A stretch of DNA of 51,477 nt. Origin: an uncultured Bacteroides sp. GTDB taxonomy: Bacteria; Bacteroidota; Bacteroidia; Bacteroidales; Bacteroidaceae. Where the stretch lies: contig UQTJ01000025.1 in the NCBI GenBank assembly GCA_900544075.1, forward strand, positions 1 through 51,477, in the 5' to 3' direction. A program made the translations under genes and the position numbers. The notes under the pieces are model-generated. The model ran no database searches. It was not told where the DNA came from and worked only from the letters and a program-made list of their open reading frames with translations. How positions within the stretch are numbered: the stretch's first letter is position 1; the number at the start of each line of letters is the position of its first letter. Below are positions 14,586 through 23,021 of the stretch, piece after piece.

Positions 14586-15101
14586 ATGATAAAAAAAGAA
14601 GAAGTATATAAAATAGGTGTCATCAACAAGCCGCATGGTGTGAAAGGAGAGGTGTCGTTTACTTTTACAGACGATATTTTCGACCGTGTGGATTGTGATT
14701 ATCTGATATTGCTTATGGACGGAATCCTCGTTCCTTTCTTCATCGAGGAATACCGTTTCCGTTCGGATAATTCCGCTTTGGTTAAGTTCGAGGATATAGA
14801 TACAGCCGAAAAGGCAAGGATGTTTACCAATGTGGAGGTATTCTTCCCTGTGAAATATGTAGAGGAACAGGAGGAGGTTACATCATGGAATTATTTTGTC
14901 GGCTTTGCTGTAGACGATGTAAACCATGGAACGCTCGGAACAATATCTGATGTGGACGATACTACCATAAATGTGCTGTTCGTGATAGAGAAGGAGGATG
15001 GAGATGAGTTGTTGCTTCCTGCACACGAAGAGTTTATACTTGATATCGACCACAAGAAGAGGCGTGTTAAAGTAGATATTCCGGAAGGATTGTTGGAGTA
15101 A
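14586..15101 (+). CDS. rimM: 16S rRNA processing protein RimM
   Basis: A 171-residue two-domain ribosome maturation factor that binds S19 and helps assemble the 30S head. The N-terminus has IGVINKPHGVKGEV and the second PRC-barrel-like domain ends with LLPAHEEFILDIDHKKRRVKVDIPEGLLE, both typical. It lies between murA (9-base gap) and the LytM-like gene (16 bases), so it is in the same transcript. Confidence 0.93.
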   Translation: MIKKEEVYKIGVINKPHGVKGEVSFTFTDDIFDRVDCDYLILLMDGILVPFFIEEYRFRSDNSALVKFEDIDTAEKARMFTNVEVFFPVKYVEEQEEVTSWNYFVGFAVDDVNHGTLGTISDVDDTTINVLFVIEKEDGDELLLPAHEEFILDIDHKKRRVKVDIPEGLLE

Positions 15102-15117
15102 TAAAAGACAGGTGAGT

Positions 15118-15975
15118 ATGAGAAAGAAAGGACGTAAAGCATTCTGGCATAATATCAAGTTCAAATATAAGCTTACTATCATCAATGAGAATACATTGGA
15201 GGAAGTTGTTGGGATTCATGTATCCAAACTGAACGGCCTTTCTGTGCTTTTGTTTGCCTGTACGGTTATCTTTATTATCGCTGCAGCCATAATAGCATTT
15301 ACTCCTTTGCGAAACTATTTGCCGGGATATATGAACTCCGAAGTCCGCGAAATGGTGGTATCGAACGCACTCCGTGCAGATTCATTGAGATTGGCTCTTG
15401 AAAGGCAGAACAGATATATAATGAATATCCAGGACATTTTCAGCGGTAAGATAGAGGTTGATACGGTTCAGTCAATTGACTCGCTTACGAATATTCGTGC
15501 CGAACAGCTCATGGAGAGAACAAAGGAGGAAGAAGAGTTCCGTCAGAAATACGAGCAGAAGGAAAGATATAATCTGAGAGAGATAGACAACAGTAATGCT
15601 GCAGCCGGATTGATATTCTTCAAGCCTGTCAATGGTGTGATGGAAGTCAATTTCGACCCTGAAAAGAAACATTATGGAATAGATATTCTTACGTCTAAAA
15701 ATGAGAATGTGGTGTCTGTGCTTGACGGTACTGTGGTTATGGCTACATATACAGTAAACGATGGTTATGTGATACAGGTCCAGCATTCGCAAAATTTTAT
15801 CAGTATATATAAAAACTGTGGTTCATTGATGAAGGAACCGGGCGACAAGGTTAAAGGTGGAGATGTCATTGCTTTGGTTGGCAAAGGGAATGACAGTCAT
15901 AAGGAACCTTATCTGCATTTTGAACTTTGGCGCAGGGGAACACCAATAAATCCGGGAAATTATGTAGTATTCTAA
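15118..15975 (+). CDS. Membrane-anchored LytM/M23 protein with degenerate active site
   Basis: A 285-residue protein with one membrane helix at about residues 41-62, a coiled-coil-like region at about 120-155 and a C-terminal M23/LytM domain facing the periplasm. Zinc ligands His185 and Asp189 (HYGID) and His267 are kept. The first His of the usual HxH is Tyr265 (YLHFE), and the other catalytic His position appears to be Asn233 (YKN). It is therefore probably not a working peptidase and may regulate an amidase, as EnvC and NlpD do. I chose the ATG at 15118; a GTG at 15112 is possible. dxr begins 4 bases after it. Confidence 0.85.
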   Translation: MRKKGRKAFWHNIKFKYKLTIINENTLEEVVGIHVSKLNGLSVLLFACTVIFIIAAAIIAFTPLRNYLPGYMNSEVREMVVSNALRADSLRLALERQNRYIMNIQDIFSGKIEVDTVQSIDSLTNIRAEQLMERTKEEEEFRQKYEQKERYNLREIDNSNAAAGLIFFKPVNGVMEVNFDPEKKHYGIDILTSKNENVVSVLDGTVVMATYTVNDGYVIQVQHSQNFISIYKNCGSLMKEPGDKVKGGDVIALVGKGNDSHKEPYLHFELWRRGTPINPGNYVVF

Positions 15976-15979
15976 GGTT

Positions 15980-17137
15980 ATGAAGAAACAGATAGCTATT
16001 TTAGGGTCTACGGGTTCTATAGGTACCCAGGCTCTACAAGTGATAGAGGAACATCCTGACCTGTATGAAGTTTATGCCATTACTGCCAATAACAGAGTGG
16101 ATAAACTCATAGAGCAGGCACGTAAGTTCCAGCCGGAAGCTGTTGTAATAGCAAATGAGGATAAGTATCAGCAGCTGAAGGATGCTTTGGCGGATTTGCC
16201 TATCAAGGTTTATGCCGGAGCAGAGGCATTGTGTGAGATTGTGGAATCAGGTCCTGTGAATATAGTTTTGACGGCAATGGTCGGATACGCCGGTTTGAAA
16301 CCTACCATAAATGCCATAAAGGCAGGAAAGACCATTGCATTGGCAAACAAGGAAACATTGGTTGTGGCAGGTGAGCTTATTACAGAACTTGCTCAGCAGT
16401 ACAGAACTCCTATCTTGCCTGTCGACTCAGAGCATTCGGCAATATTCCAGTGTCTGGAAATGAATAATCCTATAAGTAAAGTCATTCTTACTGCATCGGG
16501 CGGTCCTTTCCGTACTTTCAGTATGGAACAGCTTGCCACTGTCACTAAGGAACAGGCATTGAAGCATCCTAACTGGAGCATGGGAGCCAAGATTACCATC
16601 GATTCTGCATCGATGATGAATAAGGGATTCGAGGTTATCGAGGCAAAATGGCTTTTCGGAGTAAAGCCGGAACAGATAGAGGTTGTAGTTCATCCGCAGT
16701 CTGTAATACATTCAATGGTAGAGTATATGGACGGTGCGGTGAAAGCACAGCTCGGCGTTCCTGACATGCGTTTGCCTATACAGTATGCCTTCTCATATCC
16801 GAAGCGTGAATCTCTTTCGGGCGAACGTCTGGATTTCATGAAGTGCAATACTCTTACATTCGAGGCTCCGGACACAAAGCGTTTCAGAAATCTTGCCTTT
16901 GCTTATGAGGCTATGAACCGTGGCGGAAATATGGCCTGCATACTGAATGCTGCCAACGAGGTGGTAGTAGCTGCCTTTCTCAAGGACCAGATTTCCTTCC
17001 TTGGTATGAGTGATGTGATTGAAAAGACCATGAACAGGGTATCGTTTATCAGCAATCCTACATATAATGACTATGTGGAAACAGATGCTATAGCACGCCG
17101 CATAGCTGCCGAGTTCGTCATTAATTCAGGTTTTTAA
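15980..17137 (+). CDS. dxr: 1-deoxy-D-xylulose 5-phosphate reductoisomerase
   Basis: A 385-residue enzyme of the MEP isoprenoid pathway that converts DXP to MEP with NADPH. It starts with the dinucleotide-binding GSTGSIGTQALQVI and contains ANKETLVVAGE, PVDSEHSAIFQ and ASGGPFRT of the catalytic and metal-binding region. Its length is normal. It lies 4 bases after the LytM-like gene and 40 bases before rseP; dxr-rseP neighbours are common in bacteria. Confidence 0.97.
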   Translation: MKKQIAILGSTGSIGTQALQVIEEHPDLYEVYAITANNRVDKLIEQARKFQPEAVVIANEDKYQQLKDALADLPIKVYAGAEALCEIVESGPVNIVLTAMVGYAGLKPTINAIKAGKTIALANKETLVVAGELITELAQQYRTPILPVDSEHSAIFQCLEMNNPISKVILTASGGPFRTFSMEQLATVTKEQALKHPNWSMGAKITIDSASMMNKGFEVIEAKWLFGVKPEQIEVVVHPQSVIHSMVEYMDGAVKAQLGVPDMRLPIQYAFSYPKRESLSGERLDFMKCNTLTFEAPDTKRFRNLAFAYEAMNRGGNMACILNAANEVVVAAFLKDQISFLGMSDVIEKTMNRVSFISNPTYNDYVETDAIARRIAAEFVINSGF

Positions 17138-17177
17138 TTTATTAATCCAATTAATCTAAAAAAGTCAGAAAAAACAG

Positions 17178-18518
17178 ATGGAGACATTTTTAATCCGTGC
17201 CCTTCAGTTGGTACTAAGTTTGTCTATTTTGGTTATAGTACACGAAGGAGGACACTTCTTCTTTGCGCGTTTATTCAAAATCAGGGTTGAGAAGTTCTAT
17301 ATCTTTTTCGATCCATGGTTTTCTCTATTTAAGTTCAAGCCTAAAAACTCGGAAACTGAGTATGGTGTAGGATGGTTGCCGTTGGGTGGCTATTGTAAAA
17401 TCTCCGGTATGATAGACGAGTCTATGGATACCGAGCAGATGAAACAGCCTGCACAGCCGTGGGAGTTCCGTTCAAAACCGGCATGGCAGAGATTGCTTGT
17501 CATGATTGGCGGTGTGCTGATGAACTTTATCTTAGCCCTTTTCATATATTCAATGATTCTGTTCACATGGGGCGACAAGTATATAGCACTCAAAGACATG
17601 AGCTATGGACTTAAGTTTAACGAAACTGCACAGAATATTGGTTTCCGCGACGGTGACATACTCCTTAGTGCCGATGGCAAAGAACTCGAACGTTTCGGCA
17701 TGGATATGATACGTGATGTGGTCGAGGCCAAGGAAGTTAAAGTTTTGCGCAATGGTGAAACTGTAAGTATAGCTATGCCTGAGTTGAGCCTTATTGATGT
17801 TGCCCAGCAGGACCCTATGTTTGTTGATATATTCTATCCAAATGTGGTCGATTCAGTTTTGGCCGGAGGTGGCTTTGCCAATGCCGGTATTCAGAAAGGT
17901 GACTCGCTTATAGCCGTTAACGGAAAGACTCTTAATTCATGGAATGATTTCCAAAACCAGATTGCTGATTTGAAACTGAGATCTGAAGTTGCTCAAAAAA
18001 CTACAGCAGAGTTTACTTTGGTCTATTCGCGTGCCGGAGTGAGAGATACTGTGAATGTCACTACAGACGAACAGTTCAAGGTAGCAGCTATAGGTGGTAT
18101 GCTTAATTACACTCCTACTGTGCGTACTTTCGGTTTCTTTGAGTCGTTCCCGGCAGGAGTTTCTCTTGGTGTAAATACACTGAAAGGATATGTAAACGAC
18201 CTTAAGTATGTATTCACTAAGGAAGGAGCAAAGAGTGTGGGCGGTTTCGGTACTATCGGAAGCATATTCCCTAAGGTTTGGGACTGGCAGCGTTTCTGGT
18301 CTATGACAGCATTCCTGTCTATCATTCTTGCATTTATGAACATTTTGCCTATACCGGCACTCGATGGTGGACATGTATTGTTCCTTATTTATGAGATAGT
18401 AGCACGCCGCAAACCGAGCGACAAGTTCCTCGAATATGCCCAGATGGTTGGTATGTTCCTGCTCTTTGCCTTGCTTATTTGGGCAAACTTCAATGATGTG
18501 CTAAGATTTCTGTTGTAA
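17178..18518 (+). CDS. rseP: RIP metalloprotease RseP
   Basis: A 446-residue polytopic site-2 protease that cleaves membrane proteins such as anti-sigma factors within the bilayer. The zinc motif HEGGH is at residues 22-26 in the first membrane helix. The third ligand lies in NILPIPALDGGH near the C-terminus. The central region contains PDZ-like sequence (GFRDGDILLSADGKE; AGIQKGDSLIAVNGK), consistent with two PDZ domains. The S9 peptidase gene follows after 15 bases. Confidence 0.94.
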   Translation: METFLIRALQLVLSLSILVIVHEGGHFFFARLFKIRVEKFYIFFDPWFSLFKFKPKNSETEYGVGWLPLGGYCKISGMIDESMDTEQMKQPAQPWEFRSKPAWQRLLVMIGGVLMNFILALFIYSMILFTWGDKYIALKDMSYGLKFNETAQNIGFRDGDILLSADGKELERFGMDMIRDVVEAKEVKVLRNGETVSIAMPELSLIDVAQQDPMFVDIFYPNVVDSVLAGGGFANAGIQKGDSLIAVNGKTLNSWNDFQNQIADLKLRSEVAQKTTAEFTLVYSRAGVRDTVNVTTDEQFKVAAIGGMLNYTPTVRTFGFFESFPAGVSLGVNTLKGYVNDLKYVFTKEGAKSVGGFGTIGSIFPKVWDWQRFWSMTAFLSIILAFMNILPIPALDGGHVLFLIYEIVARRKPSDKFLEYAQMVGMFLLFALLIWANFNDVLRFLL

Positions 18519-18533
18519 TAAAAATAACTGATT

Positions 18534-20957
18534 ATGAAGAGAATATTGTTTTCTGCAATATTGGGAGGAATGATGCTTTCGGCTACAGCTGTTGTGGCTC
18601 AGGAAAGACTTCCGGAATATCTGCAGGCCGAAAAGTTTACAGAAAGTAAGCTTAAGAATATGTTGTTTTCTACCATGGTCGATCCTCATTGGTTTCAGAA
18701 CGGAAACGGCTTTTGGTATGAGTATAAGACATCCGAGGGTAAGTTCTGGTATGTGGTAAATCCATCGCAGAAGAAGAAAGAACTGTTGTTCGATCGTGAT
18801 AAATTGGCTGCACAACTCAGCGAAATAGTAAAAGACCCTTTTGAGGCAAGACAGCTTCCTGTAAAGAATCTTAAGGCTGAGGCAGACGGACGTACTTTCA
18901 CTTTTGAGGTCGTTTCATCTCAGGACAAGCAGGACAAGGATAAAAAGAAGAAAGCCGAAAAGCAGGTTTTCTACTTCTCTTATGACTTCCCTACAAAGAA
19001 ACTGACTCACCTTACGGATAAGGAAAAAGAGCCGAAGAAGCTTGACTGGGCATCTGTTTCACCGGATGGACAGTCGGTGGTATATGCCAAGGATTGCAAC
19101 CTTTACCGTATGAGTATTGCCGACTATCGTAAGGCTCAGAAGGATGAGAAGGACAGCACAATTGTAGAAATCCAGCTTACTACCGACGGTATGCCCGATT
19201 TCGGTTATGGTATTCCATACAGCATTCTAAATACAGATACCTTATGCAATGGCAAGCGTCGTAAAGCATGGGGCTGCTGGTCGCCTGACTCAAAGCATTT
19301 CGTAACGATAGTATCTGATGACAGGGCAGTCAAGCCTCTGTGGGTCATCAATTCCATAGCAGAACCACGTCCAACGCTCGAAACCTACAAATATCAGATG
19401 CCTGGAGAAATGGAAGCACCGGAGGAACATCTGTATATCTTCGATATGACATCCAACACCCGTAAGGAAATAAAGGTGTCTGCATGGAAGAACCAGTGGC
19501 TCGGACTTGAGGAAAAACCTCTTGAAAAGAAGCAGAGAGATATGGAGTTCCGTCCTTCTGTATGGCAGGGTGACAACAACCGTTTCTTTGTGACAAGATA
19601 CAGCAGAGATCTTCACCGTATAGACGTATGTACATATACCGTAGGTGAGGATTCGATAGTTCCTATCGTAAAAGAACGTATGAATACCTATCAGGAAACT
19701 CGTCCTATCCATGTTATCAATGGTGGTAAGGAGTTTGTACAGTGGAGCGAGCGCGACGGATGGGCACATCTCTATCTCTATGATGACAAGGGAAATCTGA
19801 AGAACCGTATAACTGAAGGACCTTGGCACGTAGAGCAGGTTTTGAAGATAGACGAAGCTACACGCACTGTCTATTTTCTGGCAAACGGTAAGGAAAAGGA
19901 TGAAAACCCTTATTACGAACATCTGTATAAAGTAAACGTAAACGGTAGCGGACTGACAAGACTTACCAAGGGCGATTACTTCCATCAGATATCATTGTCG
20001 GACGATGCACAGTTTGCCGTCGACAATTTCTCACGAGTGAATACAGTTCCTTGTGCAGACCTGATTGACAGAAACGGAAATAAGGTTATGACAATTCAGG
20101 AAAGCGATTTCTCGAATCTTAAGGCTGCCGGCTACAAGTTCCCGGAACTCTTTAAGGTTAAGGCTGCCGACGGTGTTACAGACCTTTACGGTGTGATGTA
20201 CAAGCCTTACGATTTTGATTCTACCAAGGTATATCCTATCATCGACTATGTATATCCGGGTCCGCAGGTTGAGGCTGTATATTATCCGTTTACCCGTATG
20301 AGTGTCCGTACAGACCGTTTGGCTCAGGCCGGTTTCATAGTGATATCAGTAGGGCAGAGGGGAGGACATCCAAGCCGCTCCAAGTGGTATCACAACTACG
20401 GTTACGGCAATATGCGCGACTATCCTTTGGCCGACCATAAGGCTGCAGTAGAACAGCTTGCTGCCCGTCACAAATATATAGATATAAATAATGTAGGAAT
20501 CCACGGACATTCCGGAGGCGGATTTATGTCTACAGCCGCAATATGCCAGTATCCTGATTTCTATAAGGCTGCAGTGTCATGTGCAGGAAACCACGACAAC
20601 CGTATCTATAACCGGTGGTGGAGTGAAACACATCATGGAGTAAAGGAAACTGTTACAGAGAAAGGCGATACAACATTCGTTTATAAGATTGCCACTAATC
20701 CTGAGATAGTGAAGCAGCTTAAAGGCCATCTGATGCTTGTACATGGAGATATAGACAACAATGTCCATCCTGCCAATACAACCCGTGTTGTGAATGCACT
20801 GATACGTGCCGGCAAGCGTTTCGATATGCTTTACCTTCCAGGACAGCGTCACGGATTCGGCGATATGAACGAGTATTTCTATTGGCGACTTGTGGATTAT
20901 TTCTCTGAACATCTGAAAGGACAGAAAGAAACATCCGTAGATATACCGAAAAGATGA
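18534..20957 (+). CDS. S9 family prolyl oligopeptidase / dipeptidyl peptidase IV-like
   Basis: An 807-residue secreted or periplasmic serine peptidase with a signal peptide ending near Ala22 (AVVAQ). An N-terminal DPP-IV-type beta-propeller occupies about residues 70-560, then an alpha/beta-hydrolase domain with Ser660 in GHSGGG, Asp741 in HGDIDNNVH and His773 in GQRHGFG. It should remove dipeptides after Pro or Ala from oligopeptides, supporting peptide use. A near-perfect terminator follows, so it ends the tsaB-to-S9 series. Confidence 0.93.
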   Translation: MKRILFSAILGGMMLSATAVVAQERLPEYLQAEKFTESKLKNMLFSTMVDPHWFQNGNGFWYEYKTSEGKFWYVVNPSQKKKELLFDRDKLAAQLSEIVKDPFEARQLPVKNLKAEADGRTFTFEVVSSQDKQDKDKKKKAEKQVFYFSYDFPTKKLTHLTDKEKEPKKLDWASVSPDGQSVVYAKDCNLYRMSIADYRKAQKDEKDSTIVEIQLTTDGMPDFGYGIPYSILNTDTLCNGKRRKAWGCWSPDSKHFVTIVSDDRAVKPLWVINSIAEPRPTLETYKYQMPGEMEAPEEHLYIFDMTSNTRKEIKVSAWKNQWLGLEEKPLEKKQRDMEFRPSVWQGDNNRFFVTRYSRDLHRIDVCTYTVGEDSIVPIVKERMNTYQETRPIHVINGGKEFVQWSERDGWAHLYLYDDKGNLKNRITEGPWHVEQVLKIDEATRTVYFLANGKEKDENPYYEHLYKVNVNGSGLTRLTKGDYFHQISLSDDAQFAVDNFSRVNTVPCADLIDRNGNKVMTIQESDFSNLKAAGYKFPELFKVKAADGVTDLYGVMYKPYDFDSTKVYPIIDYVYPGPQVEAVYYPFTRMSVRTDRLAQAGFIVISVGQRGGHPSRSKWYHNYGYGNMRDYPLADHKAAVEQLAARHKYIDINNVGIHGHSGGGFMSTAAICQYPDFYKAAVSCAGNHDNRIYNRWWSETHHGVKETVTEKGDTTFVYKIATNPEIVKQLKGHLMLVHGDIDNNVHPANTTRVVNALIRAGKRFDMLYLPGQRHGFGDMNEYFYWRLVDYFSEHLKGQKETSVDIPKR

Positions 20958-20958
20958 T

Positions 20959-21013
20959 ATATAAAAATAAAATGAGGCAACGTAAACACGATTGCCTCAT
21001 TTTATTTTTATAT
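20959..21013. terminator. Bidirectional intrinsic terminator
   Basis: A perfect 22-bp inverted repeat (20959-20980 and 20992-21013) with an 11-base loop. The core GAGGCAA/TTGCCTC is flanked by A- and T-rich arms that give a T-run on both strands. It serves the S9 gene and the convergent DUF4468 gene. Confidence 0.95.
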
Positions 21014-21031
21014 CCTTTTGTCGTTTTCTGA

Positions 21032-22057
21032 TTACTGCAGTTTAGCCGATGTCACCTCGCAGATATACATTATATATTCTTTATTAGTATCAATATCCTG
21101 GTTCAGTGATTTCAATTCTTCTGCAGAGAGTTCCTGAATCATTGTTTTCTTACATTCTATTATGATTTCTGCATCAGCTGATTTGTCTTTGTAGAATGAA
21201 ACTGTATATGCAGAAGCGCTTTCCATCGCCTTGCTTATGTCAGACTGTTTTTTGTCTACAAGAATGTATGCCACATCTTTGTTGAACAGCTTTCCGAAAC
21301 CGCCCCATGCGCTTACTGCCAATTCAGTTTCTTTGTTGCCGGCCTTGATTGTCAGTTTTCCTGCAGCAGCTATTTCACTCAGATTTGCAGGAAGTTCAGA
21401 TACGGCTACTGTTCCTGTCTTCTTTGCAGTAGCGGCTGTGGCAGTATTTTCAGTTGTGGTCGTACCAAGAACTTTCTGTCCCAAATTGTCTTTTACTGAA
21501 GCGAACAGTTCATCTTTCAGGTCTATGGTTTCGCGACGGAACTTTCCGCATATAGGAGCAAGTTTTGTTTTCTTTTTGTTCAGAGCCATATCGTCAGTAA
21601 TCCATTCTTCTGCAGTGTAGCGTTCTCCGCCGTCGCGGTTTTCGTCATACCAGTATCTGATTCGGCTCATATTGAGTTTGCAAACTCCGTTGTCAGTCTG
21701 TATATAGAAATGATAATAGATTCTTGTTCTGTCGAGCGAAAGAGCAGTCGAACTGAAAACCAGATATTCTTCTGCCGAAGCTACGATTTCACCGTTCTCT
21801 TTGTTGGTATAAACCACTCTGCTGTTTAGTTTCTTGTCCGGAACAAATCGTTTTTCCGCCCATTGAAGCATTGTCGTGTATAATTCGTCTTTCGACATCG
21901 ACGGTACTTTAATTTCATCTTCAAAAGTTATTTTGTCATCTTTGAATGTGATTGCACCTTCCAGATACTTAGGGTTGGAATTGTCGTTTTTCTTATTGTC
22001 TTTTGCAGTAGCAAAGAGAGGCAATAACGCTAATGTCAATAATAGTAGTTTTTTCAT
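21032..22057 (-). CDS. DUF4468 domain protein, exported
   Basis: A protein of about 341 residues with a signal peptide (MKKLLLLTLALLPLFATAK). Residues about 30-170 match the DUF4468 pattern of Bacteroidetes exported proteins (ITFEDEIKVPSMSKDELY... and RIRYWYDENRDGG), a domain predicted to have a TBP-like fold. The C-terminal half has a second, less conserved domain after an Ala/Thr-rich linker. The ATG at 22057 places the signal peptide correctly. It is alone between a shared terminator and its own promoter. Function unknown. Confidence 0.85.
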   Translation of the reverse strand: MKKLLLLTLALLPLFATAKDNKKNDNSNPKYLEGAITFKDDKITFEDEIKVPSMSKDELYTTMLQWAEKRFVPDKKLNSRVVYTNKENGEIVASAEEYLVFSSTALSLDRTRIYYHFYIQTDNGVCKLNMSRIRYWYDENRDGGERYTAEEWITDDMALNKKKTKLAPICGKFRRETIDLKDELFASVKDNLGQKVLGTTTTENTATAATAKKTGTVAVSELPANLSEIAAAGKLTIKAGNKETELAVSAWGGFGKLFNKDVAYILVDKKQSDISKAMESASAYTVSFYKDKSADAEIIIECKKTMIQELSAEELKSLNQDIDTNKEYIMYICEVTSAKLQ

Positions 22058-22084
22058 GTTGAGTTGTTTTATAGTTAATGGCAG

Positions 22085-22092
22085 CAAACATA
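22085..22092 (-). promoter_or_regulatory. Promoter -7 element (TATGTTTG) for the DUF4468 gene
   Basis: On the minus strand TATGTTTG fits TAnnTTTG and lies 28 bases before the ATG at 22057, which supports that start. Confidence 0.7.
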
Positions 22093-22156
22093 CAAAAAAA
22101 TCTTTTTTTAGGTATTAAAAAGTATGCTTTCTGTGCGTTTATATTTGTTAAAATAA

Positions 22157-22222
22157 AACGCTTCGTCATTCGACTTCGAATGCTTCGTCGTTTTACTTTA
22201 AACGCTTCGTCGTTTTATTTTA
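22157..22222. repeat. Three 22-bp tandem units (11-bp half-period)
   Basis: Units are 22157-22178, 22179-22200 and 22201-22222. Units 2 and 3 differ at two positions and share GCTTCGTCGTTTTA; unit 1 shares the first half. The last 12 bases of unit 3 are the reverse complement of 22149-22160, so a hairpin can span the array. It lies between two divergent promoters. Confidence 0.85.
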
Positions 22223-22245
22223 GCTGAAGTGTCAGAAAAAATGGT

Positions 22246-22253
22246 TACATTTG
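22246..22253 (+). promoter_or_regulatory. Promoter -7 element (TACATTTG) for rsmE
   Basis: TACATTTG lies 28 bases before the ATG at 22281, directly after the 22-bp repeats. It fixes the rsmE start because upstream in-frame codons would fall at or before the promoter. Confidence 0.75.
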
Positions 22254-22280
22254 TTCGGTTTTAATTTCAAACATATTATT

Positions 22281-22985
22281 ATGCACGTATTTTATACTCC
22301 GGACATACTTACAGATACAGAACTCCCTGCAGAGGAGGCAGGACATTGCGTAAGAGTCTTACGACTGAATATAGGTGATGAGATTCAGCTCACCGATGGC
22401 AAAGGATATTTCTACAAGGCTGCAATAAGTGCTGCCACAGGCAAAAGATGCCAAGTGAAAGTTTTGGAGAAAACATTCCAGGAACCGTTATGGAAAGGAC
22501 ATCTGCATATAGCTATGGCACCCACAAAGATGATGGACCGCATAGAATGGTTTGCGGAGAAAGCTACTGAGATAGGACTTGACGAGATAACATTTCTCAA
22601 CTGCCGTTATTCAGAACGCAGGGTTATAAAGACGGAGAGGGTAGAGAAGATAGTTGTGTCTGCCGTAAAACAGTCGCTGAAGGCGCGTAAGCCTGTAATC
22701 AACGAGATGACAGATTTCGACAAGTTTATGAAGATGGATTTCAAGGGAGATAAGTTTATAGCCCACTGCAATGAGGGAGAGAAGACTCTGCTGAAAGATG
22801 CCATAGTTCCGGGAAATGATGCTTTGGTTCTGATAGGCCCGGAAGGCGACTTTAGCAAAGAAGAAGTGGAAATGGCCATAAAGAAAGGCTTCAAGCCGGT
22901 GAGTCTGGGAAAATCCCGTTTGCGTACGGAAACAGCGGCTCTTGTGGCGGTACATACTATGAACCTGCTGAATGCCAACGACTAA
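22281..22985 (+). CDS. rsmE: 16S rRNA (uracil(1498)-N(3))-methyltransferase
   Basis: A 234-residue SPOUT methyltransferase that methylates U1498 of 16S rRNA with SAM. It begins HVFYTP and contains AGHCVRVLRLNIGDEIQLTDGKG (N-terminal PUA-like domain), KMMDRIEWFAEKATEIG, and the knot region LIGPEGDFSKEEV...SLGKSRLRTETA. It heads a + strand group with DUF4836 and the ABC pair. Confidence 0.95.
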   Translation: MHVFYTPDILTDTELPAEEAGHCVRVLRLNIGDEIQLTDGKGYFYKAAISAATGKRCQVKVLEKTFQEPLWKGHLHIAMAPTKMMDRIEWFAEKATEIGLDEITFLNCRYSERRVIKTERVEKIVVSAVKQSLKARKPVINEMTDFDKFMKMDFKGDKFIAHCNEGEKTLLKDAIVPGNDALVLIGPEGDFSKEEVEMAIKKGFKPVSLGKSRLRTETAALVAVHTMNLLNAND

Positions 22986-23021
22986 TATCTAACAACTAAA
23001 AACTGATATCTAACAACTGAA

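Noticed and set aside
14067..14636. Open minus-strand frame opposite murA (189 codons)
   Set aside because: It runs across the murA end and the rimM start, has no family resemblance, and both + strand genes are certain.
18599..18601. Fusion or frameshift at the start of the S9 peptidase
   Set aside because: The signal peptide, propeller and hydrolase domain read in one frame with all three catalytic residues in order.
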